Notes under the pieces: generated by a model
Seen by the model: only the letters and a program-made list of their open reading frames with translations
Told to the model about the DNA's origin: nothing
Database searches by the model: none
Assembly: GCA_013176395.1 (NCBI GenBank)
Contig: JABMLP010000020.1
Coordinates: 186,001-250,000, forward strand
Direction: 5' to 3'
Length of the DNA stretch: 64,000 bases
Source of the DNA: Venturia oleaginea
Taxonomy: Eukaryota; Ascomycota; Dothideomycetes; Venturiales; Venturiaceae
Part shown: piece after piece, positions 43,890 to 54,246 of the stretch
Position numbering within the stretch: position 1 is the first letter of the stretch
Layout: the number at the start of each line of letters is the position of its first letter
Position numbers and translations under genes: made by a program

Positions 43890-44103
43890 CCATCAGCAAG
43901 GAATGCCTCTAACTATATTAGGACACCGCGCGACTTCGACTCACCGAAGGTTTACTCAAGGCTCCAAGTTACCCCCTCAGGCCTCTGTTTCTCTGTTCAT
44001 ACATCCTCGAATCCAAATCGACTTTGTCAAGCGACGAGTTGACGAAGAGAGACCGCTCGTAAACCACCACCGCTCAGCCTCTACCTACAGCTCTGCCACA
44101 ACC

Positions 44104-46548
44104 ATGTCTCAATACGGATACACGATCCGTCGCATTACCGCTGCTTCTGTCGACTCATATGCGCGTCTCGAATTCTTCCCACCAGCCGGTTCTGATGAAC
44201 TCCACGAGGCTTTGAAGCTGGCTTTCCCATTCGAATTGACACTCAAGGCACGTATGCGCCAAGCCGTCATCAACTTCCACCTCTCTGAAGCCCAAGCCGA
44301 TATTGTCCAAGCCGAGTTCGTCCAAGATGAATATCTCCCCTCTCCCAACTCGTCTTTCGTTTCCAACGTCATCTCCCCAACCATGTCTGTTCCTTCACGG
44401 CAATCACGTGGTCTACCAGCACAGGAGGACCTAATGGACGTTTGGTGTTTGCCCAGCCAACCTGCCGCTAAGATCCATACCCGACGAAATATGACCGCTG
44501 AGGAGAAGAAGGCTTACAAGGCAAGACGTCTAGCTGGGGCATGCGCTGAATGCAAGCGTCGACGTAGAAAGTGTGATCACTCAAACGACCCTACTGGGGC
44601 AGTAACCTCGAAGAAAGTCGTCAAGACACGCAAGCGCTCGGTTTTCGCAAAGAGCCCAGCTTTCAAGGCATATGCTTCTCCCTCTCCGTCTTTCGCTGCT
44701 ACTGCGGCCGTTACAGTCCAGGATTCGCTCACTTTCGCTCCTCAGGACAACATCTTCTCCTTCGACGATTGGTTCAACAGTTCCATGGCCAACGACATGT
44801 CGTTCGGTATGGGGTTCGAGAACAGCTCTGGAAACCATGTCGGCTTCGATCTCAAGAACGACTTCGACCTATTCCCAGACATCGCCATGGACCCAGGCCC
44901 CTCATCTGCAGGAATGGACGCCGCAAGCTGGCTTGCAGGAAGCAGTCCCGAAACTCCCCTACTTGACGACCAAGCTGAAGCGATTTCAAGGGGCTTCAAC
45001 AGCTGGCCAATGGAGCCACTACAGACTTATAACACTGCCGGCGTCCCACGGACGCCACAGTCTCTCAGTCCGCAGTCTCTGATGATGTCGAGGAGTCAAT
45101 CTGGGCACTCATCCTCTCGCAGCTCGCTGAGCCCGATGTTCGTCAACAGCAACGCAGCAGGTTTCATCCAACCGGTGTTTGATCAGGAGGCGGGCAAATT
45201 CGAACTGCACAGTCCGCAGTTACTACTAGTATCACCGACCACTGGCTCAAGATCGAATCAAAATGCTTTCGCTAGCCCAGCGCTATCCAACCAGCAGTAC
45301 GTTCCAATATGGTCGCCGCAAGACATGCTAGGATCGCCAACAACTAGCTTCCAATCTGGAGCATCAAGAAGCTCCGGCTCGTCTTCAGAACACTGGCCAG
45401 CGGCCTCGTGGGTCGGGAGCACGAAATATGCCTCAGATTTGGACAGTACCCTGGAATGCAACGATCAGCGTCCAGTATCAAACTCAAACAATGGCCTAAG
45501 TAGTTCCTCGCCGGCGGGCCGTTCGACAGCGACAAGCAATTCTCAGCTCAGCCCAGCTTCTCCGGGACAGAATGAGCGCGCTCGTCTGAAGTCAACCGAA
45601 TCAGGCCGCACTCTTCCACCAGATCTCGACGCTGCAGCCAGCGATACTTCCATGAGACTCTCCACAAGGATGATCTCCAGAGCGACTGCTTCTGCACCTG
45701 ATCAAGAGCTGCATGCTCAATTTGTCCGACGCTCCGAATTGGTCAGCGAAGATCCTCACACTAAGAACGATGCTCATATGAAGAATACTGGTCCCGCTGT
45801 ATCAATCGTGGATTCTTCGAAGAGAAGATCCACGAGAGTCACTTCAAGAATCGCTTCATCTGGGCCCCTGACATCGGGTGTTCAGTTGGTACAATCTTCT
45901 GACTTGACGGGCCAAGCTGGCCTCGTCAAGGATGCTAATCTAGCAGTATCAGCTCTCGACGATTCAAGGAGAAGATCCGCGAGGAAGACTTTCGGCACCG
46001 TCTCCCCTGAACACCAGTATTATTCTAGTATTGAATCTAGCTGCACATCTGTCGGCAGCCAACTGCCCCTCAACGAGCAGGCTGATAAAATCCTCACCGC
46101 AATCGGTGCTTCACGAAGAAGAGTCACGAAGGCCATGGCTTCCGGTCATAGCTCATCTGCGAATATGCAACCCGATTTACCTTTTGATCTAACTAGTCAG
46201 ACTGCCTATCTCGAGACCCCTACTCGCGACATCGACATGTCGAAGCTCTGCAGACTGAAGCACTCATCGGCAGCGGCTGATGATGTGTGTAGTGCTTTGC
46301 AATCTTCTTTCGATTTGCCATCACTTGACGGCCTGGTATCAGGTACTATTCAGTGGATTATACTGCTTCTCTTCACCGCCATATGTTTGTGTGGCTTTCC
46401 CTCAAACTTTTCCTCGGGCTTTGACAAGAATGCCAAGTCCAATATGTCTTTTAGAATCGACGTTGACCGCGATAATTGGAAAAAGACGAAAGATGTTCCG
46501 ACCAAATCGACGACAATCGACGTCGGCGCATGGCAAAAGAAGTCATAA
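44104..46548 (+). CDS. Nuclear-regulator-like protein with half zinc cluster
   Basis: A long frame, 814 residues from the ATG at 44104 (ACAACCATGTC). The frame opens further upstream to 43906, but that ATG lies at the edge of the retroelement's target duplication and is probably not the start. Residues 147-157 read CAECKRRRRKC, the first half of a Zn2Cys6 motif; the second three cysteines are absent. Then come Ser/Pro/Gln-rich low-complexity regions and degenerate repeats of SSKRRSTRVTSR type (about residues 515-700, four units). Near the C-terminus is a hydrophobic segment (IQWIILLLFTAICLCGF). This could be a regulator, but the missing Cys residues argue against classic Zn2Cys6 DNA binding. 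The hydrophobic end may reflect a missed intron. Confidence 0.7.
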   Translation: MSQYGYTIRRITAASVDSYARLEFFPPAGSDELHEALKLAFPFELTLKARMRQAVINFHLSEAQADIVQAEFVQDEYLPSPNSSFVSNVISPTMSVPSRQSRGLPAQEDLMDVWCLPSQPAAKIHTRRNMTAEEKKAYKARRLAGACAECKRRRRKCDHSNDPTGAVTSKKVVKTRKRSVFAKSPAFKAYASPSPSFAATAAVTVQDSLTFAPQDNIFSFDDWFNSSMANDMSFGMGFENSSGNHVGFDLKNDFDLFPDIAMDPGPSSAGMDAASWLAGSSPETPLLDDQAEAISRGFNSWPMEPLQTYNTAGVPRTPQSLSPQSLMMSRSQSGHSSSRSSLSPMFVNSNAAGFIQPVFDQEAGKFELHSPQLLLVSPTTGSRSNQNAFASPALSNQQYVPIWSPQDMLGSPTTSFQSGASRSSGSSSEHWPAASWVGSTKYASDLDSTLECNDQRPVSNSNNGLSSSSPAGRSTATSNSQLSPASPGQNERARLKSTESGRTLPPDLDAAASDTSMRLSTRMISRATASAPDQELHAQFVRRSELVSEDPHTKNDAHMKNTGPAVSIVDSSKRRSTRVTSRIASSGPLTSGVQLVQSSDLTGQAGLVKDANLAVSALDDSRRRSARKTFGTVSPEHQYYSSIESSCTSVGSQLPLNEQADKILTAIGASRRRVTKAMASGHSSSANMQPDLPFDLTSQTAYLETPTRDIDMSKLCRLKHSSAAADDVCSALQSSFDLPSLDGLVSGTIQWIILLLFTAICLCGFPSNFSSGFDKNAKSNMSFRIDVDRDNWKKTKDVPTKSTTIDVGAWQKKS

Positions 46549-47478
46549 GCGCAGCATCGTCGTTCTCAACAAGCATTGGAATAACGGTCAAGCATATGTC
46601 AACTCCTCTCGGGTTTCATGCAGCAATCTATCAGTGGGCTTGGGAGAAAAGCGGAAAAAATTCAGTCCAAGGCTAGCAGGATTTGCTAGGGAGGGTATCT
46701 TGAACGATATGGATGGAATACAGTGATAATGATGGGTTTGCGATAAGCTCTTCGGTACAAGAGTGGGTCCAAAGATGATGAGAATTCGGGCATGTGGTGA
46801 TGCGTTCGCCGAAGAAGAGTATTTCTGTCATGCATCAGTTTGCGTTCGAAGCGGTCATTTCTCATTTGTTCTCCTTCTCCATTTCGCGTTGTAGAGGCTT
46901 GTTGAAGGAGCGTCTCTACTCGAGGTCGCTGCTGCTGTTAGTATGATTGATTATGGGTTGATACATTTGGAGGATGCTGGTGAAGAAGGTTCAGAACGTT
47001 GTATTTATGTACTGAATTATATGACGAACTATGTACCGAGCCAGTTATCGGCTTCAAATGATTTGACCCTGGATAGACTTAGTTCAAGTCCCAATCGATA
47101 TCGATATAGAAGTAGATAACAGCGTGGTTGCGGTAATCTCTAATGTCCATAACGACTTTTGGAGTCTCCTTTCCACACGACATTCAGCTACTACAATCAT
47201 GTGCTACGATTTCATCGATGTATTAGGAAAGACATGATTGTTGTAAAAGAGATTGTATTAGGAAAATGAGATTCTTGGAAGGTAAAACTCGTCTGCAATG
47301 GCGGAAGTAAAAAGCCAATTCGATATACCAATCCTCCATGTAGATTCATTCAAGGCACTCATGTCTACAGCTGTTCGTGCTACTTTATGAGAGAACCCGG
47401 AGCGATATCGCTAGTACATCATTATAGTATATTATCGTCCAAAGCTGGTCATGAACAACGGCAGTCAACCAACACAGA
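46549..47478. other. Intergenic region
   Basis: About 930 bases with no supported gene. It should hold the 3' UTR of the preceding gene and the promoter of the dehydrogenase. Confidence 0.4.
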
Positions 47479-48537
47479 ATGGCTTCCTCCACCGTCAACG
47501 TGGTAGTCCTTGATGACTACCAATCTCTCTCCGCCCAATTCTTCAACAGCATCTCTCCCGACCGCATCAAAGTCACATACTTTCCTGAAACCCTCGACAC
47601 GCGCAACCATGTGGGCCTCGCCAAAGCTATCGAGCGTCTTAAGCCTTTCGCAGTCATCAGTTCTATGCGAGAGAGGACTCCATTTCCAAGAAAACTTCTC
47701 AGCGAGCTTCCCAACCTAAAGCTTGTTTTGACAACGGGAAAACGTAATGCTTCAATTGACCTAGAAGCATGTAAAGAGCTGGGTATCGCCGTGGCAGGCA
47801 CCGATCCGCGACATGATCTGCCAAAGGGCAAACATATTGTGCCGGATAGTACAACTACGCATTGCTGGGCTATGATTCTAGGTTTGTCAAGGCACATTGC
47901 AAGAGACGATCGCGTGGTCAAAGAGGGCGGATGGCAGGGGTCAACTCTGGCAACTGCAATTGCAGGTAAGACACTCGCTCTATGCGGCTTGGGTAGACTG
48001 GGTACATCTTGTGGTAGGATTGGTATATTGGCATGGGGAATGAAGGTCATCTGCTGGAGCAGCAACCTGACACAAGAGAAAGCTGATGCGCAGGCTATAT
48101 CTGTCGGTCTTGAGGCTGGTGATTTCAAAGTCGTTACAAAAGAGGATTTGTTTACGCAAGCGGATGTCCTCAGTGTGCATTACGTACTTGGTGAGCGAAG
48201 TAGAGGACTGGTGGGCACTGTGGAATTGAGCTTGATGAAGCCAAGTTCTTTGCTTATCAATACGTCCCGCGGCCCAATTGTGGACGAGACAGCACTTCTG
48301 CAGGCTTGCGAGAATGGCACCATTGCTGGTGTTGGGCTGGATGTGTTTGACCTCGAACCTTTGCCTAAGGATAGCAAGTGGAGAAAAGACTGGGGACAGG
48401 ATGGACGTTCTGATGTTCTGCTCAGTCCTCACATGGGATATGGTGAGACGGAAACCATCGAGTCTTGGTACAAAGAGAATTCTGAGAATTTGACCCGCTG
48501 GTTAGAAGGTAAGGAGCTCACTGTTCGGCTGGCTTAA
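47479..48537 (+). CDS. D-isomer-specific 2-hydroxyacid dehydrogenase
   Basis: Oxidoreductase of the D-2-hydroxyacid family, reducing 2-keto acids or oxidising D-2-hydroxy acids with NAD(P). A single exon of 352 residues from ATG 47479 (CACAGAATGG). The Rossmann motif is LCGLGRLGTSCG (about 168-179). The catalytic triad positions are visible: Arg in INTSRGPIVDE, Glu in LDVFDLEPLP and His in LLSPHMGYGE. The usual length is about 320-350. The exact substrate (glycerate, phosphoglycerate, lactate or other) cannot be decided. Its 3' end overlaps that of the minus-strand frame starting near 48952 by about 20 bases. Confidence 0.9.
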   Translation: MASSTVNVVVLDDYQSLSAQFFNSISPDRIKVTYFPETLDTRNHVGLAKAIERLKPFAVISSMRERTPFPRKLLSELPNLKLVLTTGKRNASIDLEACKELGIAVAGTDPRHDLPKGKHIVPDSTTTHCWAMILGLSRHIARDDRVVKEGGWQGSTLATAIAGKTLALCGLGRLGTSCGRIGILAWGMKVICWSSNLTQEKADAQAISVGLEAGDFKVVTKEDLFTQADVLSVHYVLGERSRGLVGTVELSLMKPSSLLINTSRGPIVDETALLQACENGTIAGVGLDVFDLEPLPKDSKWRKDWGQDGRSDVLLSPHMGYGETETIESWYKENSENLTRWLEGKELTVRLA

Positions 48538-48990
48538 ATCCTTCAAAACATCCTCTTTCTCCTTTAATGCCACGCAAAGACAGTGCCCTCTTGACTAGCC
48601 CATATACCTCATCCATTCTAGCTACATTTCCAGTAATCGCTGCACATTTGGCACGCATTACCTCAACAGCCTCTTTCAAATCTGTTCCCGCATCAAGATC
48701 GGATCCAGAGCTCAAAGCACGTTTCCCGGATTCCCTTGGTACCAATCCAGATTCTCTCAAAAGTTCACTGGGTGGTATAGTATTCCTCCCTTGTTCAAAA
48801 GAAAAAGAAAAAGAAAAATCGTATCGCCGCTGCATACAGTGCCGGCTCCTCTTTACCTGACCTCTTCGCTTGACAGTCAGACTTATTCCTCCACAGCATA
48901 TCACTAAATCGTCTCGGTTCATAATCCCGGCCTTCACAGCATCACTAACCACATCAACCCACTTCTAGTCCCAATTCCATACCCGAGTCC
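48518..48990 (-). pseudogene. Conserved-looking gene remnant, 5' end missing
   Basis: A minus-strand frame with coding character (VVSDAVKAGIMNRDDLVIC, then GSDLDAGTDLKEAVEVMRAK, ending FEGFKPAEQ). A probable intron covers a Phe/Ser-coding pyrimidine run near 48785-48865 (donor GTAAAG, acceptor GAACAAG after TTTTTCTTTTTC). Upstream, an acceptor-like TAG stands before AAGTGGGTTGATG, but I find no start exon in the 180 bases before the retroelement at 49173. So the gene is likely 5'-truncated. I do not recognise the family. The stop at 48518 overlaps the convergent dehydrogenase. Confidence 0.4.
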
Positions 48991-49158
48991 AAATCTCATA
49001 CCTTACATACTGTATGATTACTTTCTTGATTTTATAGTTATAGCCCCAAGCGCTGCAACAAACCCCCCACTCCACATTTGTTCGTTTTGTGAAGAATATT
49101 TATTTGTTTCTGTCAGGCATTGAGAGAGACGTAGATACGTATAGACATAATGATATTG

Positions 49159-49172
49159 CATAAGGTTCTAAG
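49159..49172. repeat. 14-bp target-site duplication of right 1.6-kb element
   Basis: CATAAGGTTCTAAG here recurs exactly at 50776-50789. Confidence 0.9.
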
Positions 49173-50775
49173 ATTGATTGATTGATTGATTTTATCCTAC
49201 TCGGTTGCAGCCGCTTAATCACGCAGCTATGTCCGGTTAGGAGGACTTCATCAGACAGCCGACACGTGATAGATTATATAGTCCACCGCGCCCCACTTCG
49301 CCCCGTTCACTGAAACAAGACCAGCTGTCCCCTCGGTCCTCCCTCTTTTCCCTTAACCAGTATCTCCAAATGCCCGCTGGCTCTTGTAGATACTGGTCAC
49401 TCTGCTAGTATATCTGTGCTATGTAGACTCAAGAGGCAATGCCTCGTGTTTCGCTATCCTTCTATCTACAGTCTCTCTCTAGTGCTCAGCTTTGTCTATC
49501 TGTTTCGCCTTATCCCTCAAGGCCAATGGGTTCCCTAAGTATGTTTCTGCTTGTGAAAGTTGCCTTGCACCAGATTCCCATGCGGCAGTGTATTTGGTTG
49601 TGTGATGCTGGAGACAATAGTAACCATCGAAGTCGTGATTTCGCTGCTTGGGTGTGATACTCCGGGTATGCCCGTAGACGAGGTTGTCTGGTAGCTGCCG
49701 TATTGTATGGCGCTGATCGTGCTATAGACCTGCCGTCTTATCGTCGGAGCCTACCTGCTGCTAGTCGCTCTCCCTGCTTGCTATATCGCGCTCCTACTCT
49801 TGCCAATGCCATAACTGGGACGCAACAGTCTGGGGAGAGGCTCAAGGCTACGTCTGCTGGCTTGTAGGGAGGGGATTTGCCGCCAATAAGCTCCTTCTAT
49901 ACGTCCTTACTGCTTACTGTGTTACGCACCTACTCTTGCCAATGCCATAACTGGGAGGCAACAGTTTGGGGAGAGGCTCAAGGCTCTGGACATCAGCTTG
50001 CAGCAGGACGGTTTGCGGAGACGATAGTAGATGAGGTTCTCTAGCAGCTGCCGTATCGTGTCGCACCAATTGTGTTGTAGACCTGTCGTCTTATAGTCGG
50101 AGCCTCTCTGCTGCTAGTCGCTCTCCCTGCTTGCTATATCGCGCACCTACTCTTGCCACTGCCATAACTGGGACGCAACAGTCTGGGGAGAGGCTCAAGG
50201 CTACGTCTGCTAGCTTATAGGGAGGGGATTTGCCGCCAATAGGCTCCTTCTATGCGTCCTTACTACTTACTGTGTCGCGCACCTACTCTTGCCAATGCCA
50301 TAACTGGGAGGCAACAGTTTGGGGAGAGGCTCAAGGCTCTGGGCAACAGCTTGTAGCAGGACGGTTTGCCAAGACGTTGGGAGAGGTTGTCTAGTCGTTG
50401 CAGTGGTGTGTGGTGCCGATTGTTGCACACCGGGCGTCTGGTGTTTGAGTTGTGTTGAAGATATTGCCGTTCTAGCAGTGACTCGTCGACTCGGAGCGTT
50501 GCAGTGTCATCTGGGGTGATGGACTAGCCGAGAGATAGTGACTAGATGGTTGCTGTTGTCTTTGGTGGACGCATCGTTCGTGTAGCTTGCTCATGTATTC
50601 GTCTGCTTGCTCTGCCGTGGCCGCGACGGCGACTCTAGAGGTATCTCATCGACGCTGAGGGACGCGCGATGGCCTCTAGAGGCCGGAGCGGCCACAGGCA
50701 GAGGTGTTCTGATGATCTTTAGATGATACTTCTGTAAATTCCAAAAATTGAGTTCTCGCTGTGTGTGCTGTTTTC
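49173..50775 (-). mobile_element. 1.6-kb non-LTR-type element, copy R (inverted)
   Basis: Reverse-complement copy of 42286-43889, differing at only a few per cent of positions by eye. Its tail, (ATTG)n on the plus strand, is at the left end and its head at the right (…GAGTTCTCGCTGTGTGTG). The flanking duplication differs in sequence from that of copy L, proving two independent insertions rather than one inverted duplication. Bases between the duplication and the shared head (GAAAACAG here, ACATCGTGAC in copy L) differ, as seen at 5' joints made by target-primed reverse transcription. No enzyme frame is found. Confidence 0.8.
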
Positions 50776-50789
50776 CATAAGGTTCTAAG

Positions 50790-51366
50790 TTCTACGGAGA
50801 GCTCAAGATCAGACTAAGTCAGAGATCACGTGATCTTAAGTCACGTGATCTTAGGACAAAGAAGAAAAAAGTCCGGATCCGTGACAGTTTCTATACGGAA
50901 AAGACAGTAGAGGTGATGAGCACGTGCGATGTCGAGGTCGGTAAGGTAAGGTAAGTTGAGTTCAATTTGTGGAGGAGGTTGTGGTCGAGTTCGGCAAAAG
51001 GGGTGTGTGGGATGTGTAAATGGAGGATTAGAAGAGGATTGCTGGTGTAATGGTGGAGAGCGTTGATTGAAGTAGTAGTGTCTAAAGTATCCGTAGAAGA
51101 GGCGTACCTGGGAGAACATGAGTCTTTTGGTGACTCGTAGCGAGCAATGGATATTCTTAATCAGTCCCTTAATTTGAGCCCAATATCGATGATTTTCGGG
51201 AAAAAAGATAGCTGGACATGGCCACAAAATTATCGACTTCGATCCCGAGTTTAGAATACTTACATACTCGGTCGACGAACATGAATGCAGCGTGTTATAT
51301 TGTGACGAGAAGAAAAGGCCCTGGATACTTATCTTTATATATCGAGTGTCTACTCGATCATTCATA
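50790..51366. other. Intergenic region
   Basis: No supported gene. Two copies of the palindrome TCACGTGA lie at about 50826-50850, 17 bases apart. A 196-codon ORF (50841-51431, minus) runs into the pogo-4 end and has no domain. Confidence 0.4.
50824..50855. promoter_or_regulatory. Paired CACGTG palindromes
   Basis: The unit TCACGTGATCTTA occurs twice in tandem (around 50826 and 50842). CACGTG is the E-box bound by fungal bHLH factors such as Cbf1/Pho4. No gene start is close, so function is doubtful. Confidence 0.3.
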
Positions 51367-52737
51367 ACGTACTTCACAAGCGAGTGGGCCACCTCACAAA
51401 CGTAAACCGCCTTCGTAAAAATACTTCGCAACCCTACAACAATTTATAGTATTAATAAGAATAGAATATTATTATTTAGAAGCTTCGCTATCATCTATAT
51501 TCCCTATTTCTACCTCACAAGTGCGGGAGTTATGCCCAGTCTCGCCGCAACGGCCGCAGTGCCTCTCTCCACGTACTCTCTTCGCAGGCTTCTCACCATC
51601 GTTACGATTACCACCCTCCCTTACAGTAACTAAGTCAGTTACTTCACCAGCTGTCAAGGTCTGCTCAGTCCGTATATATCTCCTTTTGCGACTCTTACGC
51701 TTTGTAACTGCCTCAATTGCGTCTCGAAGGCGCGCTGTTTCTTCGCGCATCAACACCATTTCATGTGCTATCTGCTGCGCGCCTTTACTCAACTGCCTGA
51801 CCTGCTCATCAATAGAACTTGCAGAGGATCCTGGGCGCTTTTGCATCCTCTTTCGAATAAGCGTTGCCTGCGCCTCAATTTCGTGGGCGTTGCGCGGTGT
51901 ATTTGCCTCCCATGCGACGGTACCTGATCGTGGTGGAGTCGGCGTACGTAGCCTCACATCAAGCTTCGATAACACTGCATCTGGGTTGTGTGGGACTAGC
52001 CCAGCTGCTCTAAACCCTGCGCAGATATTCTCCCTTGAAGATGCCTTGTCGTAGGCTGCTTTGAATGCTGGTAGGAAGTCTTCTTTTGATATATGGTAGG
52101 TATGGTTGCGTGCCAAGGCCGAGATCTCATCGCTGTACCTACGTTTCAATGGCGAGAAGCAGGCAACGTCAAGAGGCTGTAACAGGTGCGACGAGTGTGG
52201 AGGCATACAGAGAGTAATAATCTTCCTCTCTCTACATAGATCCTGGAAAATCGACCGAGCAATGGCTCTCATGGCCGTCGATAATAAGTAGTCTGTATAC
52301 TCCAATTGGTTTCGTATACGTGTCGAAGTGTTCAAGCCAGGCAAGCGCTAGGTTATTGTTCGTCCAGCCATTGGGGCTAACTTCAATAATCCAGTCGCGA
52401 GGGATGCCTTCGAACCAAGTAGAGATGAGGACCTTGCCCGCAAAGATAAGGAAGGGTGGGATCGCCTTCCCTGTTGAACGGACGCCTGTTATCAGGGTAA
52501 CCCACTCACGATCGCCTGGCTGTAGTTTTTTCTGCTTGCCAGGTTTCTCTGAGCCTGTAACGACTAGCTGAGACGATATCTTGCCTATTAAGAAGCCAGA
52601 TTCATCAAAATTGTAGGTATCCTCGTCTATGATACCGCACTCTGCCTTTATCCTCTGAACAAGTGTGAACCAGGGTATAATAACCGCCGGGTCTTCGCAG
52701 GCAGCTCGCTGGCGATTGTATGGACGGCTCCATTGGC
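51367..52737 (-). mobile_element. 5'-truncated pogo transposon (pogo-4)
   Basis: The 3' end of the element is complete: the inverted repeat starts ACGTACTTCACAAGCGAG at 51367 after TA. It has one copy of the GAGTGGGCCA motif where pogo-3 has two. The transposase frames (52232-52737 and 51472-52344) match pogo-3 almost residue for residue, including the same frameshift, and run uninterrupted through the site where gypsy entered pogo-3. The homology stops at about 52737, inside the region after the helix-turn-helix (…QWSRPYNRQRAACEDP). The N-terminal third and the other inverted repeat are gone. Confidence 0.85.
51472..52737 (-). pseudogene. pogo-4 transposase remnant
   Basis: Contains NFDESGF, IIDGHESH, the shared frame break after VDF, PPHSSHLLQPLDV and the C-terminal zinc knuckle CGRCGETGHNSRTC, so all three catalytic aspartates are present but in two frames. 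The DNA-binding N-terminus is missing. Confidence 0.85.
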
Positions 52738-53851
52738 GTACTATTACGGGACGGTAGCTGGAAAGACGCAGCATACTCGTAGCCAAAGATTGTTTAGATT
52801 CAGTTAAGGAGTGAAGGTATCTACAAACAGAGAACCTCAATGAGGTTCTGTCTCTACACTAGGCTCAATCAGGCTTAGACTCTTAGCCTATACCAACCAT
52901 GGGCCATGCCCATAACAGGGGGCAAGGCCTACTTATAGGTCTTGCTGTGGCCCGTGTACTGTGGCGCCTTGTTAGGTGCTGTCACGGAGTGACACTGAGA
53001 GTGTTACCATGAACTGGTATACACGTGATTCTAGCGCACAAACCGAGGAATCCCTTACCTACCTCGCGATTCCTCCACTGTGCTTAGATTCTTCACGCAA
53101 TGTCTTGACTCTTAGAAAGATAATACCATTTGACTTCTATCACGCTCGCTCATAGCTAGTACGGCTAAACACTCGTCAACGTGCTTTACAACTACTTCTA
53201 TCGCTCCCGTGACAGGTGCTTGGACATTGTGGTTGTTCCAGTAGCCTAGCAAGCCGTCACATGGGTCGTGTACTGTGGCGCCTTGTTAGGTACTTGAATA
53301 CTGTGGTTGTTCCAGTAGCCTAGCAAGCCGTCACACCCCCCCCCTCCCTAGAAAGAGAAGGTAAGTTTAAAAAAATTCCCAAAGATCGGTCGCAATCCTC
53401 CAAATTTCCTTCATAGATAGCAGAGTAGAAAATCAATCAGTTAAGCAATAGCACGCAATCTTTTACTCTTGCGTCTTTTTCTCCTTGAAAGGGGAGTTTC
53501 CCCCATGTGTGCTATCTCTTCAAGTTTTTTCCAGCGCAAATTTGGTGCAGATGTCCCTTCCACTCTGGTCCCAGTATACAGTGAATCTCTGAATCCAGTG
53601 CAGATCTTGACTGCTGGCCGGTTTGGATTTCCATGCTCTTGGTGGATCGACGTTGTAGATTATCATGTGGCGTTGGCCGCGGCCTGCGGTAGTCGGGCAA
53701 CTTGTTCAGGTATGCCATGGAATTCTCCTCTGTTGTTCAAGTGCTTTTCCTAACCAGTTGTCGCTTTCGCAGCTAAATAGGGCGATGCCAGTCTTAGCTT
53801 CTTTCCAGGGTGTTTTCATGAATGTTGAGACTGTTTGCCGAGGTGTATAGT
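52738..53851. mobile_element. Left LTR region of a deleted gypsy element (gypsy-2), with nested solo LTR
   Basis: The phrase CAAGGCCTACTTATAGGTCTTGC to AGCCGTCACA (52922-53335, less the solo LTR) matches the right-hand LTR at 56301-56567. The leftmost part of this LTR (52738-52920) is too diverged for me to place its start. A C-rich tract (53335-53350) follows, as expected next to an LTR. A hairpin sequence AGAACCTCAATGAGGTTCT lies near 52825. Confidence 0.6.
52980..53214. repeat. Solo LTR (235 bp) with TSD GGTGC
   Basis: Starts TGTCACGGAGTGACAC and ends TCCCGTGACA. It is flanked by GGTGC at 52975-52979 and 53215-53219. The host sequence is uninterrupted at the same place in the right LTR (56450s), so this is an insertion later reduced by LTR-LTR recombination. 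Confidence 0.88.
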
Positions 53852-54094
53852 TGTCACGGTACGACTGCGGACAAGTCCTTCCCGCCGTCGGGGTGGCCCC
53901 ACGGCACGTGATCAAGGCAGAACCGGAGTTCTGCCGAGGAAAGGTTTTAAAGCCTACGTGGCTTCAACCAATTCGTTTCTCTTTGAGCTACGTCCTGTCG
54001 TTAAACCTGCCTGCCAGTTCGTATATAGCCTATTGAATGATACCTGTTCCTGCTGCTGCTCCTTTCTCCTGATACCCGAACCCGCCCCGTGACA
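53852..54094. repeat. Solo LTR (243 bp) with TSD ATAGT
   Basis: Begins TGTCACGGTACGACTG and ends CGCCCCGTGACA. ATAGT flanks it on both sides (53847-53851 and 54095-54099). A related LTR lies at 56620-56875. Confidence 0.9.
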
Positions 54095-54246
54095 ATAGTC
54101 GTCTGGATGCATTCGTGATTTCCAGTTCCTTTTTGGTCATTTTTATTGGCTACGGTGATCGAGGGTAGTAGGGGATCATTTCCTGCTGAATTCTCGGCGA
54201 GAGATTGCCGTATTTGGTGTAGAAGCAAGTTCGTCGTCTTTGTGTA

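Noticed and set aside
43903..44103. Upstream in-frame extension of the 44104 gene (67 residues)
   Set aside because: Its start codon lies at the edge of the target duplication of a transposon and the segment has no conserved character; the 44104 ATG has better context.
50841..51431. 196-codon minus-strand ORF
   Set aside because: Runs into the inverted repeat of pogo-4, has no domain and low coding character.
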